Positions 8,886 through 18,108 are shown, counted from the first letter of the stretch. The stretch: 64,000 nt of DNA from Pseudopedobacter sp035496935 (GCA_035496935.1 DATJED010000023.1:518724-582723); one strand, 5' to 3'. Numbers and translations: made by a program. The notes: a model not told the origin generated them from the letters alone.

Positions 8886-9404
8886 TTATTTAACCGTAAA
8901 CGGCACAATAACATTCCCCCACATCAATTTTACTTCGCCCGATTTTTCAATCTTGAAAGTCATTTTTTCTGCGAAATCTTTGGAAGTTGTTGCATTAACT
9001 TTAATACGTAAAGCATCGTCAGCTTCGGCGTATTTTGTGCCCCATTGGTTCCAGGTTTTGTTGAAAATAATGGTCCATTCTTTTTCTCCAGGAATGCTGT
9101 ATAATCCGTATTTACCTGCAGGCAACACTTTTCCGTTAATTTTAACGTCTTTATTTACTTCAAAAACAGTGGCTTCGTTAGCCCCCGTTCTCCAAACTTT
9201 TCCGTAAGGCGCAATCTCATTTCCAATGGTTCTTCCTTTTACAGAGGGCTGACTGTAATCAACAGAAATGGTAACGCCTGATTTTGTGGTTTCGGTAACT
9301 TTGTCTGGCGGACTAGGCCTTTTGCTTTTATCGGTTTGTGCATTTACTTTCGCCGAAGCAAATAAAATAAATAGGCTGGCAATAATTGCGATTTGTTTTT
9401 TCAT
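8886..9404 (-). CDS. DUF2911 family exported protein
   Basis: A 172-residue protein with a clear signal peptide (MKKQIAIIASLFILFASAKVNA, cut near Q23). The mature part matches DUF2911: SPPDKVTETTKSGVTISVDYSQPSVKGR is split over the conserved start, then GKVWRTGANEAT and the glycine-rich LPAGKYGLYSIPGE. The family is common in Bacteroidota and is thought to be periplasmic or surface exposed with no known activity. It is monocistronic and convergent with murA. A 16-bp palindrome upstream (9447-9462) may be its operator. Confidence 0.88.
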   Translation of the reverse strand: MKKQIAIIASLFILFASAKVNAQTDKSKRPSPPDKVTETTKSGVTISVDYSQPSVKGRTIGNEIAPYGKVWRTGANEATVFEVNKDVKINGKVLPAGKYGLYSIPGEKEWTIIFNKTWNQWGTKYAEADDALRIKVNATTSKDFAEKMTFKIEKSGEVKLMWGNVIVPFTVK

Positions 9405-9446
9405 GATGTGTTTTTTTAATATTAAGGTTATCTACAAACTTTTAAT

Positions 9447-9462
9447 TACTAAAGTTTTAGTA
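9447..9462. promoter_or_regulatory. 16-bp palindrome in the DUF2911/TonB-receptor divergent region
   Basis: TACTAAA-GT-TTTAGTA is perfect. It lies 43 nt upstream of the DUF2911 start and about 120 nt from the divergent receptor gene. It could be a regulator binding site for either. It is AT-rich and could be chance. Confidence 0.3.
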
Positions 9463-9518
9463 GATTAAAATCTAATGTATAAAACATTTTTAAAACCTGT
9501 ATGTTTGATGTAATGAAA

Positions 9519-9553
9519 TTGTACATTTAAGCGTTAAGCTTTACTTACATTTG
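9519..9553 (+). promoter_or_regulatory. Promoter of the TonB receptor/DUF4249 pair
   Basis: TTG at 9519-9521, a 24-nt spacer, then an exact -7 box TACATTTG at 9546-9553. This is close to the Bacteroidota consensus TTG-N17..23-TAnnTTTG. The predicted transcript starts about 25 nt before ATG 9582. Confidence 0.6.
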
Positions 9554-9581
9554 CAAAAAAAATATCTACAATTAAATATTG

Positions 9582-11921
9582 ATGAAAATAAAATTTCTGC
9601 TGCTTTTCCTGTGTTCCTTTTGTTTTTTCGTCAATATTAACTCCGTCAAAGCTCAAAAAAACTATGTTTTAAACGGCGTTTTAAAAGACAATACCAGTGG
9701 CGAAACTTTAATCGGCGCTTCAGTTCAGGTAAACGGAATTTCTACTGTTGGTACAGTTACAAATGCTTATGGTTATTACTCATTAAGTATCCCCGCCGGG
9801 GTTTACGAAGTTATTTATAGTTACGTTGGCTATCAAACCATTAAAAAAAATATAAGTCTTACGAGCGATATTACCCAAAATATTTCGCTGACCTCTGCAA
9901 ATCAGCTAAACGAGGTAATCGTTACCGAAGAAAAACGCAACAACAATGTAGAAAATCCTTTAATGGGCGTTCAAAAACTCAATGTTAAAGAAATAAACAG
10001 CGTTCCGGTATTATTCGGGGAGCGTGACATTTTAAAAACCTTACAGCTATTGCCTGGCATAAAATCTGCCGGAGAAGGTAACAGCGGTTTTTATGTGCGA
10101 GGCGGTTCTACCGATCAAAACTTAATTTTGTTGGATGAAGCTCCGGTTTATAACGCTTCTCATCTACTCGGTTTTTTCTCAACTTTTAATTCAGATGCGA
10201 TAAAGGATGTTACTGTATATAAAGGTGGTATGCCTGCACAATACGGCGGAAGATTAGCTTCTGTTTTAGATATTAAAATGAACGACGGCAATAAAAAAGA
10301 TTATACCGTTGAAGGCGGAATTGGCTTAATTGCTTCGCGGTTAAAAGTTGAAGGGCCAATAAAAAGAGATAAAAGCTCGTTTATGATTAGTGGTAGAAGA
10401 ACTTATGCAGATACGTTTTTAGCGTTTTCACCAGATACAAGCGTTAGAGGAAGCAAACTCTACTTTTATGATTTAAATGCCAAAATGAACTTTATTTTAA
10501 ACGACAAAAACATCCTTTACCTTTCAGGTTATTTTGGTAGAGACAAATTGGGTTTAAAAGACAGTTTCGGGTTCGACTGGGGCAATACTACCGGCACCAT
10601 TAGGCTGAATCATTTATTCTCCAACAGACTTTTTTCTAACACTTCCATAATTTACAGCAATTACAACTATTTAATTGAAAGTCTTTTAGATGACAATGAT
10701 TTCAATGTAAAATCTTCTATCCGAGATTTTAATTTTAAACAGGATTTTCAGCTTACGGCAAACAACGCCCACGAGGTTAAATTTGGGATAAACGCCATCC
10801 ATCATACCATAGCGCCGGGTAAAATTACAGCAAGTCAAACATCCAGCGTAAATGAAAGTCAGATAGAAAACCGTACCGGTTTAGAGTTGGCCGCCTATTT
10901 CTCTGATGAGTATAAAGTTAACGATAAGCTTAATGTTGCATACGGAGCTAGATTTAGTAATTTTTCTGCTTTTGGCGCAGGTACATTTAAAACCTACGAT
11001 GCAGATGGAAACCCTACCAGTTCAACCTATTACAAATCCGGAGAGCTGGTAAAAAATTATTTCAATTTAGAACCACGGATTTCCGCTGCCTATCAACTAT
11101 CAGAAAACAAATCTTTAAAGGCATCCTTCACCAGAAACACCCAAAACTTGCATTTAATGTCAAACTCCACCGCAACATCGCCTACGGATTTGTACATTAT
11201 GAACAGTAACAACGTAAAGCCCGAAATTGCGGATCAAGTTGCTTTAGGTTATTTCAGTAATTTTAAAAACGATAGCTACGAATTTTCTTCGGAGATTTAT
11301 TATAAAAACATGAAAAACCAAATAGAGTACAGAAACGGTACTGATTTGCGTGGAAACCAGAATGTGGAATCGGATTTATTATTTGGCGATGGTAGAGCTT
11401 ATGGTATTGAGCTTTTTTTGAAGAAACGTTTTGGAGATTTTAACGGTTGGATTGGTTACACCTTAGCAAAAACAGAAAGGCAATTTCAGCAGATTAACGA
11501 CGGAAAATGGTTTAATGCAAAACAAGATCGCACACACGATCTTTCTTTAGTTGGCATTTACAAGGCTAGTAAACGCTGGACTTTATCTTCAACCTTTGTT
11601 TATAGTACCGGAAATGCCGTTACTTACCCAAGTGGAAAATACCAGCTAAACGGAGAAACAGTTTTTTATTATTCAGAGAAAAACGGTTACCGCACTCCTG
11701 CTTATCATCGGTTAGACTTATCGGCAACTTTAGAGGCTAAGGCAAAACCAGAAAGGAAATACCAATCAAGCTGGTCTTTTGGCATTTATAATATATATAA
11801 TAGAAAAAACCCGTTTTCAATTGATTTTCAGGATGATCCGGATAATCCAAGTAAAACCCAAGCGGTACAAACTTCTTTATTTGGGATTATTCCTTCAGTT
11901 ACCTGGGATTTTAAATTTTAA
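9582..11921 (+). CDS. TonB-dependent outer-membrane receptor with carboxypeptidase-like N-terminal domain
   Basis: The ATG at 9582 follows a TTG that is also in frame. ATG gives 779 residues with a normal signal peptide ending in VKAQ. Then come a carboxypeptidase-D regulatory-like domain (about residues 27-105: SGETLIGASVQVNG ... GYQTIKKNI), a TonB box region (LNEVIVTEEK), a plug domain (VRGGSTDQNLILLDEAPVYN) and a 22-strand barrel ending in an aromatic residue (WDFKF). It imports an unknown ligand using proton-motive force passed on by TonB. It is followed after 3 nt by a DUF4249 lipoprotein, a recurring pair in this phylum. Confidence 0.92.
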   Translation: MKIKFLLLFLCSFCFFVNINSVKAQKNYVLNGVLKDNTSGETLIGASVQVNGISTVGTVTNAYGYYSLSIPAGVYEVIYSYVGYQTIKKNISLTSDITQNISLTSANQLNEVIVTEEKRNNNVENPLMGVQKLNVKEINSVPVLFGERDILKTLQLLPGIKSAGEGNSGFYVRGGSTDQNLILLDEAPVYNASHLLGFFSTFNSDAIKDVTVYKGGMPAQYGGRLASVLDIKMNDGNKKDYTVEGGIGLIASRLKVEGPIKRDKSSFMISGRRTYADTFLAFSPDTSVRGSKLYFYDLNAKMNFILNDKNILYLSGYFGRDKLGLKDSFGFDWGNTTGTIRLNHLFSNRLFSNTSIIYSNYNYLIESLLDDNDFNVKSSIRDFNFKQDFQLTANNAHEVKFGINAIHHTIAPGKITASQTSSVNESQIENRTGLELAAYFSDEYKVNDKLNVAYGARFSNFSAFGAGTFKTYDADGNPTSSTYYKSGELVKNYFNLEPRISAAYQLSENKSLKASFTRNTQNLHLMSNSTATSPTDLYIMNSNNVKPEIADQVALGYFSNFKNDSYEFSSEIYYKNMKNQIEYRNGTDLRGNQNVESDLLFGDGRAYGIELFLKKRFGDFNGWIGYTLAKTERQFQQINDGKWFNAKQDRTHDLSLVGIYKASKRWTLSSTFVYSTGNAVTYPSGKYQLNGETVFYYSEKNGYRTPAYHRLDLSATLEAKAKPERKYQSSWSFGIYNIYNRKNPFSIDFQDDPDNPSKTQAVQTSLFGIIPSVTWDFKF

Positions 11922-11924
11922 AAC

Positions 11925-12719
11925 ATGCAGAAGCTACACCTTATATTTTTCGCAATCATAGCATTAGCATTAAACGCTTGCGAAAAAGTAATTGATATAG
12001 ATTTAAAAGATACTAAACCCGTTATCGTAATTGAAGCAAACGTTACCGACGAATTTATGCCACAGATTGTAACGGTAACACAAACGAAAGCTTTTACCGA
12101 AGACAATAGCGTAAGCGTGGTAAACGATGCAGTTATCACGCTAAAAGATTTAACAGACAATAAAACTTACCATTTTGGAACCCCAGATAACGCAGGAAAT
12201 TACTTTTCGGATAGTTTCAAAGGAAAGCCCGGAAATACTTATGAATTAAATGTAAAGTCTGGCGCTACTACTTACACTGCTAAATCAACTATGCCCCAAA
12301 AAGTGGTGTTGGATTCTATATCAGTAACCGAAATAACTTTTTTTGGAGAATCACGGAAATATCTAAAAGTCAATTATTCGGATCCGGGTGATGTTGACAA
12401 CCAATACAGGTATATTTTAACCGTTAACAAAAAACCGGTAGATGGGTATTTTATAGATTTCGACAGGTTTAACAATGGCAAATACATCAGCAGCACTTTG
12501 TTTAGCGATAAACCCGAGCTTAAATCTAACGATGAGATTAAACTTGAGTTTCAGTGTATTGATATGAACGTTTACCGGTATTTCTTTGCAATATCACAAA
12601 TTGGCGGAAACGGCGGCCCTCCTACTGCGCCATCAAATCCCACTTCAAATTTCAACAACAGGGCTTTAGGTTATTTTAGCGCACATACTACAGAACATAA
12701 AACGGCTGTTATTAGGTAG
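11925..12719 (+). CDS. DUF4249 family lipoprotein
   Basis: A 264-residue lipoprotein with signal peptide and lipobox LNAC (Cys19), so it is probably anchored in the outer membrane. The mature part fits DUF4249: the opening VIDIDLKDTKPVIVIEANVTD and a middle segment with repeated Tyr/Asn-rich beta strands. DUF4249 proteins are nearly always encoded directly after a TonB receptor, as here (3-nt gap), and are thought to be a surface or periplasmic partner, as SusD is for SusC. No ligand is known. The C-terminus is shorter than in some relatives (usually 270-380 residues). Confidence 0.85.
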   Translation: MQKLHLIFFAIIALALNACEKVIDIDLKDTKPVIVIEANVTDEFMPQIVTVTQTKAFTEDNSVSVVNDAVITLKDLTDNKTYHFGTPDNAGNYFSDSFKGKPGNTYELNVKSGATTYTAKSTMPQKVVLDSISVTEITFFGESRKYLKVNYSDPGDVDNQYRYILTVNKKPVDGYFIDFDRFNNGKYISSTLFSDKPELKSNDEIKLEFQCIDMNVYRYFFAISQIGGNGGPPTAPSNPTSNFNNRALGYFSAHTTEHKTAVIR

Positions 12720-12856
12720 TCCTATGGTTGACGGAAAAACATCTGTCTGGTAATCAATAAATAACATATTGATGAGTAGCAAATCTTAGATTAAATTAGA
12801 AACGCTATAAATTGCCTAACTTCCATAAACTTTTTATTTTACTAATTGTTTATGGT

Positions 12857-12864
12857 TATGTTTG
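12857..12864 (+). promoter_or_regulatory. -7 box (TATGTTTG) of cydAB
   Basis: An exact TAnnTTTG match, 21 nt before ATG 12886. It contains the in-frame TTG at 12862, which argues against that TTG as the start codon. Confidence 0.5.
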
Positions 12865-12885
12865 GGTATTTCAATCAAACAACAA

Positions 12886-14214
12886 ATGGACGATTTTTTA
12901 GCCGCTCGGTCTCAAATGGCGCTCTCGTTGGGCTTCCACATTATATTTTCATGTATTGGAATGGTAATGCCGTTTTTTATGGCAGTTTCTCATTACCTCT
13001 ATTTAAAAACCAATAACATCACCTACAAACACATTACAAAAGCTTGGACTAAAGGTGTAGCAATATTTTTTGCTACCGGAGCAGTTTCAGGAACGGTTCT
13101 ATCGTTTGAACTGGGTTTATTATGGCCCAAATTTATGGAACACGCTGGTCCAATTTTTGGAATGCCATTTTCTTTAGAAGGCACAGCTTTTTTTATTGAA
13201 GCCATTGCACTTGGATTCTTTTTGTACGGTTGGGATAAATTCAATAAATGGTTTCACTGGTTTACCGGAGTTGTAGTAGGCGTAAGTGGTCTGTTATCAG
13301 GAATATTAGTGGTTGCTGCAAACGCTTGGATGAATAGCCCGGCAGGCTTTGATTACGTAGATGGAAAATACATAAATATCGACCCGATAGCCGCCATGTT
13401 TAACGATGCTTGGTTTTCGCAAGCTTTACACATGTGTATCGCCGCTTTTGCTGCTACCGGATTTGCTGTAGCCGGTGTTCACGCTTTAATGATTTTAAAA
13501 AAGCAAAGTGTAGATTTCCATACCAAATCCTTTAAGATTGCCGCCATTTTCGGAACTATTGCTGCCGTTTTACAACCGTTAAGCGGAGATATTTCGGCAA
13601 AGTTTGTCGCAAAAAACCAACCCGCAAAACTGGCTGCCATGGAAGCTCACTTTCATACAGAGAAAAATGCTCCGTTAATCATCGGTGGCATTCCGGACAC
13701 AGAGAAAAAGGACGTAAATTATGCTCTAAAAATCCCTGGAGCGCTAAGCTTTATGGCTCATGGCAATTTTGACGCAGAAGTTACAGGTTTAGATCAGATC
13801 CCAGAAGAAAACCAGCCGCCAATTGCCATTACGCATTATGCGTTTCAAATTATGGTAGGCATTGGAATGCTATTAATGGCGATCAGTTTTGCTTATTTCA
13901 TCGCTTTATGGAAAAAGAAAAATTGGCTGACGAAAAAGTGGCTCTTAAAACTTTTTGTATTTGCAACTCCATTGGGCTTTTTAGCTGTTGAAGCAGGTTG
14001 GACGGTTACCGAAGTGGGCCGGCAGCCTTGGATTATTAAAGATGTAATGCGTACCGTCGATGCAGTTACGCCTATGCCGGGAATCATATATTCTTTTTAT
14101 GTGTTTACGGCGGTGTATATTTCGCTTTCAATTATTGTGGTTTTTATGTTATACCGACAGATAAAAATGGTTCCGAAATTATATGATTCTTCAAACAAAC
14201 CCGATAAGCTATGA
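12886..14214 (+). CDS. cydA: Cytochrome bd ubiquinol oxidase subunit I
   Basis: A 442-residue membrane protein with about nine helices. It oxidises quinol and, with CydB, reduces oxygen to water without pumping protons, with high oxygen affinity. The heme b595 ligand is the His in SLGFHIIFS, the quinol-loop motif reads KLAAMEAHF (catalytic Lys/Glu), and the family signature GRQPW is present late in the protein. The Q loop is short, as in cyanide-insensitive-type and Gram-positive enzymes. ATG 12886 is preferred to TTG 12862, which lies in the promoter box. The stop overlaps the cydB start by 4 nt. Confidence 0.95.
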   Translation: MDDFLAARSQMALSLGFHIIFSCIGMVMPFFMAVSHYLYLKTNNITYKHITKAWTKGVAIFFATGAVSGTVLSFELGLLWPKFMEHAGPIFGMPFSLEGTAFFIEAIALGFFLYGWDKFNKWFHWFTGVVVGVSGLLSGILVVAANAWMNSPAGFDYVDGKYINIDPIAAMFNDAWFSQALHMCIAAFAATGFAVAGVHALMILKKQSVDFHTKSFKIAAIFGTIAAVLQPLSGDISAKFVAKNQPAKLAAMEAHFHTEKNAPLIIGGIPDTEKKDVNYALKIPGALSFMAHGNFDAEVTGLDQIPEENQPPIAITHYAFQIMVGIGMLLMAISFAYFIALWKKKNWLTKKWLLKLFVFATPLGFLAVEAGWTVTEVGRQPWIIKDVMRTVDAVTPMPGIIYSFYVFTAVYISLSIIVVFMLYRQIKMVPKLYDSSNKPDKL

Positions 14215-15221
14215 TTTACGTTGTTATCATTTTTCTTTGGACAGCTATTTTGCTTTACCTGATTTTAGGAGGAGCAGATTTTGGTGCCGGTATGTTAGAG
14301 CTTTTCACCTCAGATGCTAACAAAAACAAAACCCGCAGAACCATGTACCGGGCAATTGGTCCAATTTGGGAAGCCAACCACATGTGGTTAATTATTGCTA
14401 TCGTGATTTTATTTGTAGGCTTCCCGAAAATATACACTACCATGTCTACTTACATGCATATTCCTTTGGTTTTGATGCTGTTAGGAATTATAGCAAGAGG
14501 AACGGCGTTTACTTTTAGGCATTATGACGCCGTGAAAGATGAGATGCAACACATTTACAATAAAATATTTGTTTACTCGAGCTTTATTACACCGTTGTTT
14601 TTAGGGATTATTGCTGGAAGCACCGTAACCGAAAAGATAAATCCCAACGCAAATAATTTTTTAGACGCTTACATTTTTAGCTGGGTAAATGGCTTTTCTT
14701 TCGCTGTGGGATTGTTTACGGTTGCCATTTGCGGTTTTTTGGCAGCTGTTTTTATTATTGGGCAAACGCCAGAAATTTCAGAAAGGCAAAGGTTCATCAA
14801 AAAAGCAAAAGCGTTTAATATTATAGCCGTTATATGTGGTGGAGTAGTTTTTGTTATGTCAGTCATCGAAAAAATACCGCTTGCAACTTGGGTTTTCGAT
14901 AACTGGCCCGGAATAATTGCTTTTACGCTGGCAACTATTTCTGTAGTTATTCTTTGGATGATTTGGAACACGGAGTACACCAATATCATGCGTTTTTTGG
15001 CCGGATTTCAAGTAACAATGATTTTGTTTATCACCACTTGGAAACATTATCCGAATATTATCCTATTGAAAGGAGGCGCCACGCTTTCTTTATTAGAAGA
15101 ACAAGGAAACCACAAAACCATTGAAGCTTTAGGCTGGGCTTTACTAATTGGCAGTGTTTTTCTTTTACCAACGTTAGTTTATCTTATTTATAGTTTTCAG
15201 AAAAAGCAGGTTAAGGAATAA
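14211..15221 (+). CDS. cydB: Cytochrome bd ubiquinol oxidase subunit II
   Basis: A 336-residue, eight-helix membrane protein that forms the heterodimer with CydA. Its opening ILGGADFGAGM is the family form of the conserved LDGFDLG motif, and the second signature is PIWEANHMWLI. It overlaps cydA through an ATGA, so the two are translationally coupled. No cydX- or cydS-like small gene is evident after it. Direct repeats follow instead. Confidence 0.95.
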   Translation: MIYVVIIFLWTAILLYLILGGADFGAGMLELFTSDANKNKTRRTMYRAIGPIWEANHMWLIIAIVILFVGFPKIYTTMSTYMHIPLVLMLLGIIARGTAFTFRHYDAVKDEMQHIYNKIFVYSSFITPLFLGIIAGSTVTEKINPNANNFLDAYIFSWVNGFSFAVGLFTVAICGFLAAVFIIGQTPEISERQRFIKKAKAFNIIAVICGGVVFVMSVIEKIPLATWVFDNWPGIIAFTLATISVVILWMIWNTEYTNIMRFLAGFQVTMILFITTWKHYPNIILLKGGATLSLLEEQGNHKTIEALGWALLIGSVFLLPTLVYLIYSFQKKQVKE

Positions 15222-15223
15222 AG

Positions 15224-15314
15224 AGCAAAGACCGCTACGCTGAAAGACTCAAGACTGATTTTCAATTGGCAGACCAAGGAATAGCAAAGACCGCTACGCT
15301 GAAAGATTCAAGAC
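15224..15314. repeat. Two direct copies of a 32-nt sequence, period 59
   Basis: Copies at 15224-15255 and 15283-15314 share AGCAAAGACCGCTACGCTGA and the next 12 bases with one C/T difference. Both are preceded by AAGGAATA. It lies in the 154-bp gap between convergent cydB and bioA and looks like a local duplication of an intergenic repeat. Confidence 0.75.
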
Positions 15315-15375
15315 CTTTTTGCTAAAAGATTGATTGCAAATGGAAAAAAGAAAACAATGAATAAACCTATTTATT

Positions 15376-16638
15376 TTAAAACTTCTCCAACGCCAATCTA
15401 ATTTTCGAATAAATGTAGTCCAAATCTTCGTCAGAGATGCAGTACGGAGGCATAATGTACAAAATATTCCCTAGTGGCCTCAAAATTATTCCTTCTTTTA
15501 AAAAGAAATTATACAGTTTATCTCTAATATCGTTAAAGTAAGAAGTGGCTTCGGTATCCCATTCAAATGCTATGATGGTTCCGGTTTGGCGCACATTTTT
15601 TAATTTAGGATGATTTTCAACTTCCAGTTTAAATTGTTGGTGTTTTTGCTGAATACGTTCGATGTTTTTTAACGTTTTGGGTTGGGTAAATAAATCAAAA
15701 CTTGCGTTAGCAACCGCACAAGCCACCGGATTTGCTGTGAAAGAATGACCGTGAAAAAGGGTTTTCATTTTATCTTCTGATAAAAAAGCATCGTAAATTT
15801 CCGCAGTGCATGAAGTAATGCCCAAAGCCATGGTTCCGCCGGTTAAACCTTTAGAAAAACACATGATATCCGCATCAGCTTTAACATGGTCAAGCGCAAA
15901 AAACTTACCCGTACGCCCGAATCCGGTCATCACTTCATCGGCAATAGTGAGTACTTTTTCGTTTTGGCAATGCACCATCAGCTCATTTAAAAGTTCCGCA
16001 TCGTACATTAACATTCCGCCAGAACCTAAAATCAACGGTTCAAAAATAAAACAAGCTAAACTAGATTTGAGATTTGAGATTTGAGATTTGAGACCTTGTA
16101 TATTATCTTTTGTAGGTAAATCAATAAATTCCACATCAAACAATAAACCATCAAAAGGCGCTGTCCAGGCACTTCTTCCGCTTACTGCCATCGCACCAAA
16201 AGTATCACCGTGATAAGCGTTTTTAAAAGCCAGAACTTTTTGACGCTGCTCTCCTTTGTTAAACCAATATTGCAGGCACATTTTTAGCGCAACTTCAACC
16301 GCTGTTGAACCATTATCAGAATAAAATATCTTTTTCTGATTCTGTGGGATAATGCTCAATAAATTTTCAGCTAATTTTATAGCTTGCGGATGTGTAAAAC
16401 CTGCGAAAATAACATGTTCCAACTCTTGCAACTGCTCAAAAGCTTTTTGTGCAATGTACGGATGGCTATGCCCGTGTATATTTACCCACCAAGATGAAAC
16501 GGCATCAATCAGTTTTTCGCCTTTTTCGGTAAACAAATAAGCGCCCTCGCCTTTTACAACCGGAATTAACTGCGCCGTTTTCATTTGTGTATATGGATGC
16601 CAAATTTTATCTAAATCTCTCGCAACTAAATCGTTCAT
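15376..16638 (-). CDS. bioA: Adenosylmethionine-8-amino-7-oxononanoate aminotransferase
   Basis: A 420-residue, PLP-dependent class III aminotransferase of biotin synthesis. It converts KAPA to DAPA with S-adenosylmethionine as amino donor, in the cytoplasm. Motifs are WHPYTQM (substrate Tyr), SDNGSTAVEVALKM, ADEVMTGFGRTGK and the PLP lysine K263 in CFSKGLTGG. Residues 183-192 (LKSQISNLKS) are encoded by four copies of a 7-bp repeat (16063-16090), which sits in a surface loop between conserved segments and looks like an insertion. The gene is last in an operon CDF-NUDIX-bioA, with 4-nt overlaps. No other bio genes are in the window. Confidence 0.95.
   Translation of the reverse strand: MNDLVARDLDKIWHPYTQMKTAQLIPVVKGEGAYLFTEKGEKLIDAVSSWWVNIHGHSHPYIAQKAFEQLQELEHVIFAGFTHPQAIKLAENLLSIIPQNQKKIFYSDNGSTAVEVALKMCLQYWFNKGEQRQKVLAFKNAYHGDTFGAMAVSGRSAWTAPFDGLLFDVEFIDLPTKDNIQGLKSQISNLKSSLACFIFEPLILGSGGMLMYDAELLNELMVHCQNEKVLTIADEVMTGFGRTGKFFALDHVKADADIMCFSKGLTGGTMALGITSCTAEIYDAFLSEDKMKTLFHGHSFTANPVACAVANASFDLFTQPKTLKNIERIQQKHQQFKLEVENHPKLKNVRQTGTIIAFEWDTEATSYFNDIRDKLYNFFLKEGIILRPLGNILYIMPPYCISDEDLDYIYSKIRLALEKF
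16063..16090. repeat. Heptanucleotide tandem repeat (AGATTTG x4) inside bioA
   Basis: Four perfect consecutive copies of AGATTTG, followed by AGA. The unit length is not a multiple of three, so loss or gain of one copy would shift the bioA frame. Confidence 0.9.
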
Positions 16639-17090
16639 AAAAATTTCTCTTTTATTAGTTTAACAATATGTTTATCAACCGGGAAAGTGACGGAATCTTC
16701 ATTTAAATTGGCGATGTTAACCATTCGGAAACATTGTTTGCTTTGTCCCTCCTGCCCTTCAAAATCATATTCGCAACTGGCTAGTTTAAAATCAAAATCA
16801 TGAAGTGGTTTTACTAAATAATACACAGAAATCAATTGTCCGCCACCAAAAGCCGATGCAACAAAAAAATCTGTTGTATAAAAATGGTTTATAACCTCAA
16901 CTTGTAGATTGCATTCTTCCAAAAATTCACGCTTTAAGGCATCAGCTAAACCTTCTCCAAATTCTAATCCTCCGCCGGGGAATTTAATGTAGCGGTATCC
17001 GCGTTCTTCTTCATCGCTTACCAATATGTTTTTGTCTTTATCGATTAGTAAGCCGTAAACCCGAACGTTGAAGTGCTTTATTTCGGTCAT
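16635..17090 (-). CDS. NUDIX hydrolase
   Basis: A 151-residue single-domain NUDIX protein that hydrolyses nucleoside diphosphates linked to another moiety. The Nudix box starts GGGLEFGEGLADALKREFLE and continues ECNL. The Gly expected near its end is Asn here, and the Glu metal ligands are intact. The substrate is not predictable. It overlaps bioA by 4 nt and the upstream CDF gene by 4 nt, so all three genes are translated from one message. There is no obvious functional tie between them. Confidence 0.9.
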   Translation of the reverse strand: MTEIKHFNVRVYGLLIDKDKNILVSDEEERGYRYIKFPGGGLEFGEGLADALKREFLEECNLQVEVINHFYTTDFFVASAFGGGQLISVYYLVKPLHDFDFKLASCEYDFEGQEGQSKQCFRMVNIANLNEDSVTFPVDKHIVKLIKEKFL

Positions 17091-18064
17091 TCTTCAAAAT
17101 GTTTTTGATTTTTGGTGATGTTATCTAAGGTCCAAATGATGTTTTTGGTTTGAGGTTCGTAACGCACCGGACAGTTTTTCACATTGCAATAATGGCAACA
17201 TCGGGGAATGCAAGGATCTGCATGGATAAAAAATTCTGTTTTATCGCCTATATTTTGTCCTACTAAACGATCGATTTCCGAAATTTGATAATGAACTTCA
17301 TTTAAATCGTAATAATAAGGTAAGGTTACATGGCAATCAATATGTGTTTCTGCTCCGTAACGCTGTGCCCGCAAATTATGCACATCAATCCAGGCGTCTT
17401 TACGGTTGTCGTTTAAAAAACCTACCACACTCTCTATAACCTCTTCATCAGACTCGTCCATTAAACCGGCTACAGATTTACGCAACAACCGGTAACCGCT
17501 ATAAATAATGTAAAAACCCAGTCCAACAGAAATTAAACTATCTAAAACAAAAATGCCAGTTAGGTAAATTAACACTAATCCAATCATCAAACCTAAAGTA
17601 CTTATTGCATCGGTAATCAGGTGTTTACCATCAGCACTTAAAGTAATTGATTTTAATGATTTTCCTTTTTTTATCAGGTATAAACCTAAAACTGCATTTA
17701 CAATTCCGGTTACACCGATAATTGCCACACCATCTAAAATTGCTTTTAGCTGTTGCGGATAAAAAATATTATATACAGATTTTGCAACAATGGAGAGTCC
17801 GGCCAAAACAATAAGTAAGCCCTCAATAAAAGCCGAAAAAAACTCCACTTTACCATGCCCGTAAGGATGGTTTTGATCTTTAGGTTGCGATGCCAGGTAA
17901 ATACTGTAAAAAGCAAAGGCACTTGCCAAAACATTTACGATACTTTCTGCCGCATCTGTTAATATAGCGTTAGAGTGTGTAACAAAATAAGCCCCAAACT
18001 TCATTAACATTAACAAAATGCTAACAAGTAATGAGCTTAATATAATTTTTAATTTTGGTTGCAA
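17087..18064 (-). CDS. Cation diffusion facilitator (CDF) family metal transporter with Cys-rich tail
   Basis: The frame is open to 18241, but that would run over the start and promoter of the divergent aminotransferase. A -7 box on this strand (18109-18116) and the first residues that look like CDF favour the TTG at 18064, giving 325 residues. An ATG at 18181 is the alternative. Six membrane helices are visible, with metal-site motif LTDAAES and HPYGHGKVE after helix 3. A cytoplasmic C-terminal domain contains AETHIDCHVTLP. It exports Zn, Fe, Mn or similar divalent metal from the cytoplasm in exchange for protons. The tail carries C-x3-CC-x2-C-x4-C (CIPRCCHYCNVKNC), unusual for the family. 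Confidence 0.87.
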   Translation of the reverse strand: MQPKLKIILSSLLVSILLMLMKFGAYFVTHSNAILTDAAESIVNVLASAFAFYSIYLASQPKDQNHPYGHGKVEFFSAFIEGLLIVLAGLSIVAKSVYNIFYPQQLKAILDGVAIIGVTGIVNAVLGLYLIKKGKSLKSITLSADGKHLITDAISTLGLMIGLVLIYLTGIFVLDSLISVGLGFYIIYSGYRLLRKSVAGLMDESDEEVIESVVGFLNDNRKDAWIDVHNLRAQRYGAETHIDCHVTLPYYYDLNEVHYQISEIDRLVGQNIGDKTEFFIHADPCIPRCCHYCNVKNCPVRYEPQTKNIIWTLDNITKNQKHFEE

Positions 18065-18108
18065 TTTGTATCCCGATGATTTTGTACGATGATTATTTAT
18101 TAAGACTA

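Noticed and set aside
12862..12885. TTG 12862 as the start of cydA
   Set aside because: It lies within the -7 box TATGTTTG. ATG 12886 gives the standard CydA N-terminus.
16063..16090. CRISPR-like array
   Set aside because: The units are 7 bp and have no spacers. It is a simple tandem repeat within bioA. No CRISPR array or cas gene was seen anywhere.
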